Program-made: the position numbers and the translations under genes
The notes under the pieces: generated by a model
What the model saw: the letters and a program-made list of their open reading frames with translations, nothing else
Told to the model about the DNA's origin: nothing
Databases searched by the model: none
Origin: an uncultured Clostridia bacterium
GTDB lineage: Bacteria > Bacillota > Clostridia > Christensenellales > Borkfalkiaceae
Direction of reading: 5' to 3'
Assembly (NCBI GenBank): GCA_947088135.1
Contig: CAMUFJ010000001.1
Coordinates: 1 to 64,000, forward strand
DNA length: 64,000 nucleotides
In this document: one piece after another, positions 32,986-40,151 of the stretch
Position numbering within the stretch: the stretch's first letter is position 1
How the letters are laid out: each line of letters opens with the position of its first letter

Positions 32986-33165
32986 ATGGAAATAAAAATG
33001 TGTGTACTCGACGACGAAAAGGAATGCGACGGCTGCTTGGAATGCGAAATTTGCGACCTCGACCGAAGCAAAATTTGCGATAACTGCGGAAAATGCCTTG
33101 AAATTAAAGACTTCGCTTCCATTAAAATCGATAAAATCGTCACCGATCCCAAAGAATACAAATAA
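32986..33165 (+). CDS. Small Cys-rich protein, possible metal or Fe-S binding
   Basis: A 59-aa ORF between the divergent lexA and the hflX end. It begins MEIKMCVLDDEKECDG and contains eight Cys, arranged as a CDGCLECEICD cluster and a second CDNCGKC cluster. The pattern resembles a zinc- or iron-sulfur-binding peptide and is not explained by the opposite strand. A good promoter precedes the ATG with no leader. I believe similar short proteins occur in other Clostridia, but no named family was recognised. It stops 1 nt before the convergent hflX stop. Confidence 0.75.
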   Translation: MEIKMCVLDDEKECDGCLECEICDLDRSKICDNCGKCLEIKDFASIKIDKIVTDPKEYK

Positions 33166-33166
33166 G

Positions 33167-34378
33167 CTAATTTTTTACGATAAATTCCCGAAAACGTCCG
33201 ATAAATTCGGCAGGAACGATTGCCTTGATACGGCTTCCATCGTCCGTGTATTGAACGTCCGTTTCCGTTAAGAGAGAACGCGCCGCGTTATAATCGGAAA
33301 GTCTTGCATAGGGAACGAACAGCTCCGCCCGTACAAACTTCTCGCTAAGCGCCTGCATGATGCGCGCCTTTAATGCGTCCAAGCCTTTTCCGCTTTTCGC
33401 TGAAATAGGAATCGAGCCGACGGGAAGCGTTACGGTATTCCCGACCAAATCGCACTTATTCATCACGATAAGATAGGGTGAGGCAAAACCCATTTCTTTG
33501 AGCGTGTCGAGCGTAACGGAAAGCTGCGTTTCGTACTCGCCTGCCGCATCGCACACAATGAGCGCAAGATCCGCATTCAGCGCGCTTTCCAACGTAGAAT
33601 GGAATGCTTCGATCAAACGGTGGGGCAAGCTCTGCAAAAAACCGACCGTATCCACAAGCAAAAAGGGCACACCCTCGATCGTAAACGAACGCGCCGTAGG
33701 ATCGAGCGTTGCAAATAACGCGTTTTTTACAAACACTTCCGCACCCGTCAGCGTGTTTAAAAGGGTAGATTTGCCCGTATTCGTATATCCGACAAGAGCG
33801 ATGGTTTTTACCCGCTCTTTTTTTCTTCTTTGAACCTGCATGGCGCGCCGTTTTTCCGTATCCGCTAATTTTCCTTCCAGCGCATGAATGCGGGTACGGA
33901 TATGCCGTCTATCCGTTTCCAACTTCGTTTCTCCCGGACCGCGTGTGCCGATCCCGCCTCCCAAGCGGGACAACGCCGCGCCCTTTCCTTTTAAGCGGGG
34001 ATAGAGATATTTGAGCTGGGCAAGCTCCACCTGTATTTTTCCCTCGCTGCTTTCCGCACGGAGTGCGAAAATATCCAAAATGAGGGTCGTGCGGTCGATG
34101 ACCTTCACACCGCCGAGTGCAGAGGAAATATTTAAGGTTTGGGAAGGGGACAGTTCTCCGTTAAAAAGCACGGTGTCGTCCTCGGAGAGAAGCGGTTTAA
34201 GCTCGGCAAGCTTGCCTTCGCCCACATAGGTTGCGGGATTGATTTCCCGAATGTTCTGATAAATCGTATCGATATACTCCGCACCCGCGCTCTCGATAAG
34301 GGCGACGATTTCGTCGTGTAAAACGGAATAACGATCGTTTTCGATGGGTTGTATCACGTAAATTCTTTCTATTTGCAT
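33167..34378 (-). CDS. hflX: GTPase HflX
   Basis: Ribosome-associated GTPase that splits stalled or hibernating 70S ribosomes. The N-terminal HflX domain includes GEGKLAELKPLL and FNGELSPSQTLN. A Gly-rich linker (LSRLGGGIGTRGPGETKLE) follows. The G domain has G1 GYTNTGKSTLL, G3 DTVGFLQSLPH and G4 NKCD. Length 403 aa. It starts 1 nt after the upstream recombinase stop, so the two are probably one transcript. Confidence 0.94.
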   Translation of the reverse strand: MQIERIYVIQPIENDRYSVLHDEIVALIESAGAEYIDTIYQNIREINPATYVGEGKLAELKPLLSEDDTVLFNGELSPSQTLNISSALGGVKVIDRTTLILDIFALRAESSEGKIQVELAQLKYLYPRLKGKGAALSRLGGGIGTRGPGETKLETDRRHIRTRIHALEGKLADTEKRRAMQVQRRKKERVKTIALVGYTNTGKSTLLNTLTGAEVFVKNALFATLDPTARSFTIEGVPFLLVDTVGFLQSLPHRLIEAFHSTLESALNADLALIVCDAAGEYETQLSVTLDTLKEMGFASPYLIVMNKCDLVGNTVTLPVGSIPISAKSGKGLDALKARIMQALSEKFVRAELFVPYARLSDYNAARSLLTETDVQYTDDGSRIKAIVPAEFIGRFREFIVKN

Positions 34379-35434
34379 TTATTCCTCGTCCGTCCTATGC
34401 AGTTTGACTTTGCCCGCCACGGAACGACGGTGATCTTCGGTGATCGCGGCGTAGTGCTTTCTCGTCGTATTCACGTCCTTGTGTCCTAAAACGTCGGCAA
34501 CGATATAGATATCTCCCGTTTCCCGATAGAGGGCAGTGCCGTAAGTAGAACGTAATTTATGCGGGGTGATTTTTTTGAGCGGAGAAACGATCTTCGCGTA
34601 TTTTTTTACCAAATTTTCCACCGCGCGAACCGTGATTCTGCGGTATTGCAGGGAAAGGAATAGGGCGTGCTCGCCGTCGGGAATCTGCGGATCGGATTCC
34701 TTTTGGGCAAGATACGCGCCGATCGCGTCCGCCACCTCGTCGGAAAAGTATAAAATCGCTTGATTTCCGCCCTTGCGCGTCACTACAAACGAGTTGTTGG
34801 TAAAATCAATGCTCTCGTTGTTTAAACCCACAAGCTCGGAAATACGAATTCCCGTACCCAGAAAGAGGGTAAGGATCGCACAATCGCGCACTTGCGTCTT
34901 GTTGTGATAGCCGATTGCGTGTTTCGAGAGCCCGCTTCCGTACTCCGCCGTATCGAGAAGGGAGGAAACTTCGTCCGCTTCCAAACGGATAATTTCTTTT
35001 TCGTGAAGTTTAGGAGTAGCAACTTTCGTCGTATTGTTGACCTCAATCAGCCCCTTATTGAAAAAATACTTGAAAAGGGAACGTACCGTGGAAAGTTTGC
35101 GCGCCTTGGCACGCTCGTCACAAGAAAGCCGCCGCTCCTGAAAACGGTAATTCGAAAGATAGCTAAGGAAAATTTCGAGATCGGTATCCATCACTTGTTC
35201 CAAATCTTCCAGCGTAAGTTCGAAAATTTGCTTTCCCCGATATTTCTTTTTGACAAGAAAGTCAAAAAAAATCCGCAAATCGTAAACGTAGTTGAGGCGA
35301 GTTAGGGGACTCGTATGGTTCTCCACACCGCGCAAAAAGTCCTCGCAGAAAGCGGGCAAATCCTCTAAAAGCGTTTCAATGCGATCTAAATTCTTAATAT
35401 TACGTTCCTGATAATAATTCGCGGGATCTTTCAT
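34379..35434 (-). CDS. Tyrosine recombinase, XerS-like
   Basis: Site-specific recombinase, 351 aa, about 50 longer than XerC/XerD because of an extra N-terminal helix region (YYQERNIKNLDRIETLL), as in streptococcal XerS. The catalytic set is complete: Arg in GTGIRISELVGL, Lys in TRKGGN, HKLR in TPHKLRSTYG, His in LGHKDV and nucleophile Tyr in TRKHYAAI. The ATG at 35434 is chosen because a perfect-consensus promoter ends 6 nt before it; longer frames upstream are AT-rich and not protein-like. Its position at the gene-strand switch beside a dif-like inverted repeat suggests chromosome dimer resolution. Confidence 0.85.
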   Translation of the reverse strand: MKDPANYYQERNIKNLDRIETLLEDLPAFCEDFLRGVENHTSPLTRLNYVYDLRIFFDFLVKKKYRGKQIFELTLEDLEQVMDTDLEIFLSYLSNYRFQERRLSCDERAKARKLSTVRSLFKYFFNKGLIEVNNTTKVATPKLHEKEIIRLEADEVSSLLDTAEYGSGLSKHAIGYHNKTQVRDCAILTLFLGTGIRISELVGLNNESIDFTNNSFVVTRKGGNQAILYFSDEVADAIGAYLAQKESDPQIPDGEHALFLSLQYRRITVRAVENLVKKYAKIVSPLKKITPHKLRSTYGTALYRETGDIYIVADVLGHKDVNTTRKHYAAITEDHRRSVAGKVKLHRTDEE

Positions 35435-35440
35435 GGTTTT

Positions 35441-35469
35441 ATTATAGCAAAAAGCGGACAAGATGTCAA
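35441..35469 (-). promoter_or_regulatory. Perfect-consensus sigma-A promoter of the tyrosine recombinase, leaderless
   Basis: On the minus strand TTGACA (35464-35469), 17-bp spacer, TATAAT (35441-35446), then 6 nt to the ATG. No Shine-Dalgarno. The -35 is directly preceded by one copy of the 15-nt arm of the dif-like site. Confidence 0.85.
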
Positions 35470-35484
35470 TTTTACGAATAGTTA
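35470..35484 (+). repeat. Isolated half-site of the dif-like repeat, next to recombinase promoter
   Basis: TTTTACGAATAGTTA, identical to the right arm of the inverted repeat at 35590-35604. It abuts the -35 of the recombinase gene, an arrangement suited to autoregulation by the recombinase. Confidence 0.75.
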
Positions 35485-35568
35485 AAATGTTTTTTTTCAA
35501 AAAAATAGAAGGAAGGGTGAGATAAAGATTGTTCCCTATATTAAAAATTGAACCGCTCCCGCACGTGA

Positions 35569-35604
35569 TAACTATTCGCAAAACACAGCTTTTACGAATA
35601 GTTA
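35569..35604 (+). other. Putative dif-like recombination site (inverted repeat, 15-bp arms, 6-bp centre)
   Basis: Left arm TAACTATTCGCAAAA (35569-35583), centre CACAGC, right arm TTTTACGAATAGTTA (35590-35604). The arms match at 14 of 15 positions. Two recombinase arms flanking a 6-bp central region is the layout of dif sites. It lies ~135 bp upstream of the tyrosine recombinase ATG and ~3 kb from the point where gene orientation switches. The arm sequence does not closely match the standard Firmicutes XerCD dif, which is expected if the recombinase is XerS-like with its own site. Confidence 0.6.
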
Positions 35605-35784
35605 CGGGGTTTAAGGGGGGTTTTATGAATTTTTTGGCGAATTTATCAATATTTAGCTTTGATAAATTTGTATAGCTATTTTTGTAAGATTGTTTAAATA
35701 TCACCGCAAAAAGTTTTTTCGCAAAATTTGACATTTAATAAAGTAAAACTTATAAATGAACGATGATAAAACAAAATAACAAGC
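35605..35784. other. AT-rich non-coding stretch upstream of the dif-like site
   Basis: Very AT-rich, with a small inverted repeat TTTATC / GATAAA at about 35640-35665. No ORF, promoter or RNA motif was convincing. It completes the ~380-bp gap between the recombinase and the GH13 gene. Confidence 0.4.
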
Positions 35785-35825
35785 AAGAAAATGCAGTAGT
35801 ATGTGTGACATACTACTGCATTTTT
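35785..35825 (-). terminator. Terminator of the glycogen operon, 13-bp perfect hairpin
   Basis: TGCAGTAGTATGT pairs perfectly with ACATACTACTGCA around GTG (35792-35820). T-rich tails lie on both sides, so it may be bidirectional. The TAG stop of the GH13 gene (35813-35815) lies inside the stem. The sequence resembles the dispersed TGCATAGTA...TGTCAGACATA repeat. Confidence 0.8.
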
Positions 35826-37669
35826 ACCAAAATTCCATAGGAATACGCGTCTAATTCCAAAGTTTTACGGTAGGTTCTTCCGCTGAGATATTCGTACAAC
35901 GTTTCGTCCGTTTTCATGGTGTATTTCCCGTGTGAGTTGTTCACGTACACGTATACCGTACATTCTTCCGTTCGGCGCTCAAAAACCAAACAAAAGCGAT
36001 CGGCAAAAACTTCCCGATAAACGCCTTCTGCAAATACGCCGGCAAGCATTTCAGAGCGGATTTCACCAAGCTTACGATAAAACGAAAGCAATTCTTCGTT
36101 CTGATTGTCCCAAGGGAAACACCGTCTGCAAAACGGGTCCTGGAAACCCTGCATTCCCGTTTCGTCGCCGTAATAGATGCATGGAACGCCCGGAAGCGTA
36201 TAGAGCAAAAACGCCGCCATTTTCAATTTTCGAATCGCTTCGGTCTTTTCTCCATGCGTAAGCTCTGCCTTTGCCATGTCGTCTTTATTCTCGTAATATT
36301 TCCCGCCGAGAACGGTAAGAATGCGCGGCGTATCGTGCGTGCCGAGCACGTTCATCAAGCAATCTAACGTCTGCTTGGGATAGTTGTCGATCAGCATAGC
36401 GATCGTTTCGCGCAACATTGCGGTATTGGCGGAAAAAACAAAGTTGATGATCGCATCTTTGAGCGGATAATTCATCACGCTGTCCAATTCGTGCCCCAAA
36501 AGATATTTTCTGCGCTCGCTGTAAGCGATTTTATTAGAGGCGTCCTCCCAAACCTCGCCCAAAACGATCGCGTCTTTATTTTCGGTTTTTACCGCCGTAC
36601 GCAATTTTTGCAGGAAAAAATCGGGCAGTTCGTCGGCAACGTCCAAACGATAACCGTCGATCCCGTGTTTGAGCCAATGGCGCAGCACACCGTTTTCCCC
36701 GAATATAAATTCCTGATAGGAAGGAGAACGCTCGTTCACGGCGGGAAGCGTGTCGATTCCCCACCAACAATCGTATGAATCGGGAAAGTGCTTGAAATGA
36801 TACCAATCGGAATATTTGGAATAGGGCGACTGGTGCGCGCCGAGTTCGCTTTGATATTTTCCGTACTTATTGAAATAACGGCTGTCGTCGCCCGTATGGT
36901 TAAATACGCCGTCCAAAATGACGTGCATTCCCCTTTCTTTTGCCGCCGAAATCAGCGCATCGAAATCTTCTTCCGTACCGAGCAAAGGATCGATTTTCAT
37001 ATAATCGCCCGTATCATAACGGTGGTTGGAATATGCTTCGAAGATGGGATTCAGATAGATCACGGAAACGTTTAAACGCTTCAAATAATCTAATTTTTCG
37101 CGAATACCGTTTAAATTGCCTCCGAAAAAGTCGTTATTGAGGATTTTTCCGTAAGAATTCGGCTTATAACACGGAATCCCGCCCCAGTCTTTGCGCAGAA
37201 TTTTATCGCTCGCAAGCTTTCCGTCGCCTGACTTATGAAAACGGTCGGGGAAGATTTGATACATAATCCCGCCCTTCATCCATTCGGGCGTCTCGTAATC
37301 AGCTTCATAAACCGTAATTTGCCAACTTACAGGCGTATCGCCGAGCCTGCCCCTTCTCAGTTCCCCGCAACCGAGAAAATGAATGGACGCGTCTCCGCGG
37401 GCGGACGGAGAACCGACAAGACGGAAATGGTAAAAATACAAGCCGATTTGATTAAAGCGCAAGGTAAGAATAAACCCGCCGTCGCGCTTTTCCATTGCGA
37501 TTTCTCTTGCGACTTCCCCGTCCTTATAAAAAACAAAATAACAAGCGGTAGCGGAGAAAAATTCTTCTCCGCCCGTCTTTAAAATATGAAAGGTAATTTC
37601 GCTTCCGCGCGATACGCCTCCGCGGCAAGACTTACACTTCGGATTGAGTGGATCGTAATAATAGCTCAT
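35813..37669 (-). CDS. Alpha-amylase family glycosidase (GH13, neopullulanase/cyclomaltodextrinase-like)
   Basis: Intracellular alpha-glucan hydrolase. An N-terminal beta-sandwich (about 1-125, CBM34-like) precedes the barrel. GH13 regions: GVFNHTGDDSRYF (I), DGYRLDVADELPDFF with the nucleophile Asp (II), LGEVWEDAS with the acid/base Glu (III) and NVLGTHDTPRIL with the third Asp (IV). The Ca-site-like GGIPCYKPNS is also typical of the neopullulanase subgroup. Length 618 aa, no signal peptide. Last gene of the glycogen operon; it starts 9 nt after glgP and probably trims branches. Confidence 0.9.
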   Translation of the reverse strand: MSYYYDPLNPKCKSCRGGVSRGSEITFHILKTGGEEFFSATACYFVFYKDGEVAREIAMEKRDGGFILTLRFNQIGLYFYHFRLVGSPSARGDASIHFLGCGELRRGRLGDTPVSWQITVYEADYETPEWMKGGIMYQIFPDRFHKSGDGKLASDKILRKDWGGIPCYKPNSYGKILNNDFFGGNLNGIREKLDYLKRLNVSVIYLNPIFEAYSNHRYDTGDYMKIDPLLGTEEDFDALISAAKERGMHVILDGVFNHTGDDSRYFNKYGKYQSELGAHQSPYSKYSDWYHFKHFPDSYDCWWGIDTLPAVNERSPSYQEFIFGENGVLRHWLKHGIDGYRLDVADELPDFFLQKLRTAVKTENKDAIVLGEVWEDASNKIAYSERRKYLLGHELDSVMNYPLKDAIINFVFSANTAMLRETIAMLIDNYPKQTLDCLMNVLGTHDTPRILTVLGGKYYENKDDMAKAELTHGEKTEAIRKLKMAAFLLYTLPGVPCIYYGDETGMQGFQDPFCRRCFPWDNQNEELLSFYRKLGEIRSEMLAGVFAEGVYREVFADRFCLVFERRTEECTVYVYVNNSHGKYTMKTDETLYEYLSGRTYRKTLELDAYSYGILVKMQ

Positions 37670-37678
37670 GTTTTACGT

Positions 37679-40102
37679 TTATTTTACGGGTTTGAGATTC
37701 CAAATGTTGTTCGCGTAATCGCGAATGCTCCTGTCTGCGGAGAAATAACCTGCCGCCGCAATATTGCATACGGATTTGCGATTCCATTCTTTCTTGTCGT
37801 TTCGATAAATTTCGGACATCTTGTTCTGGATCTGTGCATAGGAATCATAGTCCGCAAGACACATATACGGATCGGCAATGGGTGAATTGCGAAGCAAATA
37901 GTTAGCAATTTCCGCAAAGGAAGTACCGTTAAAACCGACGATCAGCGTTTCAATGATTTTGCGCATATCCGAATTGTGATTATAATAGAAGCTCGAATTA
38001 TAGCCGTTCGCCCAAACGTCCTTCACTTCATCCGCATTCAAGCCGAAGATAAAGATATTCTCCTCTCCTGCCCTTTCCGCCATTTCCACGTTTGCACCGT
38101 CGAGCGTTCCCACGGTAAGCGCCCCGTTGATCATGAATTTCATGTTCCCCGTTCCGCTCGCTTCTTTTCCGGCAAGCGAAATCTGCTCGGAAATTTCCGA
38201 CGCGGGCATCAGCTTTTCGCTCATGGTAACGTTGTAGTTTTCCATATAAACAACGTTAAGCTTTTCGTTGATTTTGGGATTTTTACGGATATCCTCTGCA
38301 AGGAAGCAAATGAGTTTCATGATCTGCTTTGCCATCTCGTAGCCCGCTGCCGCCTTTGCACCGAAAATATACGTCTTGGGAAGCACGTCTAAATCGGGAT
38401 TTTCGCGCAGGGCGTTAAAATCCGCAATAATATGAAGTACGTTTAAAAGCTGGCGTTTGTACTCGTGCATTCTCTTCGCCTGAACGTCAAATAGCGTATT
38501 CGGATCGATTATAACGCCCTGATGCTTCTTCGCATATTCGGCAAACTGCCGTTTTTTGATTGCCTTGATCTCGTCTAACCGCTTCAACACGCTCGCGTCA
38601 TTCTCAAATTTCTTAAATTCGGAAAGCTTGCCCGCGTCCTTATCGAAGCCGTCTCCAATACAGTCCGTGAGAAGAGCGCAAAGCTCGGGATTAGATTGAT
38701 TGAGCCACCGCCTATGCGCAATGCCGTTGGTAACGTTACCAAACTTATTCGGCGTAAAGAGATAGAAATCCTTAAAAATACTGTCCTTGATGATATCGCT
38801 GTGGAGCGCGGAAACGCCGTTCACACTGTGCGAACCGTGCACACAAAGATTCGCCATGCGTACGGTGTTGTGCGACAAAATCGCCATATGGGAAATTTTG
38901 TTCCAATCGCCGGGAAATCTGTTCCAAAGATCCTCGCAGAAACGGCGGTTGATTTCTTTTAAAATGCCGTAGATACGGGGAAGCCGACGGGCGACCAAAT
39001 CCTCCGCCCACGTTTCGAGAGCTTCCGCTAAAACAGTGTGGTTTGTGTAGGCACAGGTTGCCGTGGTGATATTCCAAGCCGTATCCCAATCGAAATAGTT
39101 TTCATCGAGCAAAATGCGCATAAGTTCGGGAATGGCAAGCGCTGGATGCGTATCGTTGATATGGATCGCCGCCATTTTCGGAAGCTGGCGCAACGATCCG
39201 TAACGGCGCTTATGATCTGCAACGATGCACTGAATGGATGCGGAAACAAGGAAATACTGCTGCTTCAAGCGCAGGGATTTGCCTTCATAGTGATTGTCCG
39301 AAGGATAAAGCACCTTGGAAATCAGTTCCGCGTCGCTCTCGTCGCGCATGACCGCGTCGTAATTGCCCTGCGAGAAGAGCTGCATATCGAACTTCTGCAC
39401 GGCACGGGAACGCCAAAGGCGCAGAACGCTCACCGCTTCCGAGTCTTTGCCCGAAACCATCATATCGAACGCCGTCGCTTCCACTTCCTTAGCGTTGTGG
39501 TACAGCGTTTCCATGCCGTGATCCGTCCAGCGCTCTTCGAGCTCTCCGTCAAATCTTACGATAAACTGTTTGTCGGTGCGCTGAACAAGCCACGCTTCTC
39601 CGCCGGGAAGCCACACGTCGGGCAACTCGATTTGCCAACCGTCTACGATTTTTTGCTTAAAAAGTCCGTATTGATAGCAAATGGAAAATCCCATAGCGGG
39701 ATAATCCTGCGTAGCAAGACCGTCCAAAAAGCACGCCGCAAGTCGCCCGAGTCCCCCGTTTCCAAGTCCCGCATCGGGTTCTTCTTCATAAAGCTCATCG
39801 AGCCCGACGTTGAATTTTTTCAACGCCCCCGCGACTTCCGTTTCAATACCCAAATTATAAATGCTGTTTTTGAGCGACCTGCCCATTAGAAATTCCATAC
39901 AAAGGTAGTAGACGCGCTTTGCTTTTTGACTCTTGGTTTTTACGTGAAAGCGCTGCCGTTTTTCCAGCATGAAATCGCGGACACTCATTACGACTGCCTT
40001 ATAAATTTGCTCTCTCGATGCCTCTTTGGGAGCCACGCCGAAATAGCGCATGAGCTTTCCCGTTATGAGGTGCTGTACTTCTTGCTCGGACAATTTGTTC
40101 AT
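37679..40102 (-). CDS. glgP: Glycogen/starch/alpha-glucan phosphorylase
   Basis: PLP-dependent phosphorolysis of alpha-1,4-glucan to glucose-1-phosphate. The PLP Lys lies in EASGTGNMKFMINGALTVGT. GLGNGGLGRLAACF and the N-terminal RVYYLCMEFLMGRSLKNS are family hallmarks. Length 807 aa, the usual bacterial size. Shine-Dalgarno AGGAGATAAAG. It follows glgA by 49 nt in the glycogen operon. Confidence 0.96.
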   Translation of the reverse strand: MNKLSEQEVQHLITGKLMRYFGVAPKEASREQIYKAVVMSVRDFMLEKRQRFHVKTKSQKAKRVYYLCMEFLMGRSLKNSIYNLGIETEVAGALKKFNVGLDELYEEEPDAGLGNGGLGRLAACFLDGLATQDYPAMGFSICYQYGLFKQKIVDGWQIELPDVWLPGGEAWLVQRTDKQFIVRFDGELEERWTDHGMETLYHNAKEVEATAFDMMVSGKDSEAVSVLRLWRSRAVQKFDMQLFSQGNYDAVMRDESDAELISKVLYPSDNHYEGKSLRLKQQYFLVSASIQCIVADHKRRYGSLRQLPKMAAIHINDTHPALAIPELMRILLDENYFDWDTAWNITTATCAYTNHTVLAEALETWAEDLVARRLPRIYGILKEINRRFCEDLWNRFPGDWNKISHMAILSHNTVRMANLCVHGSHSVNGVSALHSDIIKDSIFKDFYLFTPNKFGNVTNGIAHRRWLNQSNPELCALLTDCIGDGFDKDAGKLSEFKKFENDASVLKRLDEIKAIKKRQFAEYAKKHQGVIIDPNTLFDVQAKRMHEYKRQLLNVLHIIADFNALRENPDLDVLPKTYIFGAKAAAGYEMAKQIMKLICFLAEDIRKNPKINEKLNVVYMENYNVTMSEKLMPASEISEQISLAGKEASGTGNMKFMINGALTVGTLDGANVEMAERAGEENIFIFGLNADEVKDVWANGYNSSFYYNHNSDMRKIIETLIVGFNGTSFAEIANYLLRNSPIADPYMCLADYDSYAQIQNKMSEIYRNDKKEWNRKSVCNIAAAGYFSADRSIRDYANNIWNLKPVK

Positions 40103-40151
40103 TCCTATCTTTATCTCCTAAAATGTGGTGTCAAGTTAATAACGCTGCTCG

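Noticed and set aside
35435..35734. N-terminal 100-residue extension of the tyrosine recombinase frame
   Set aside because: It covers the promoter and dif-like repeats and is AT-rich; the ATG at 35434 fits the family length and directly follows the promoter.
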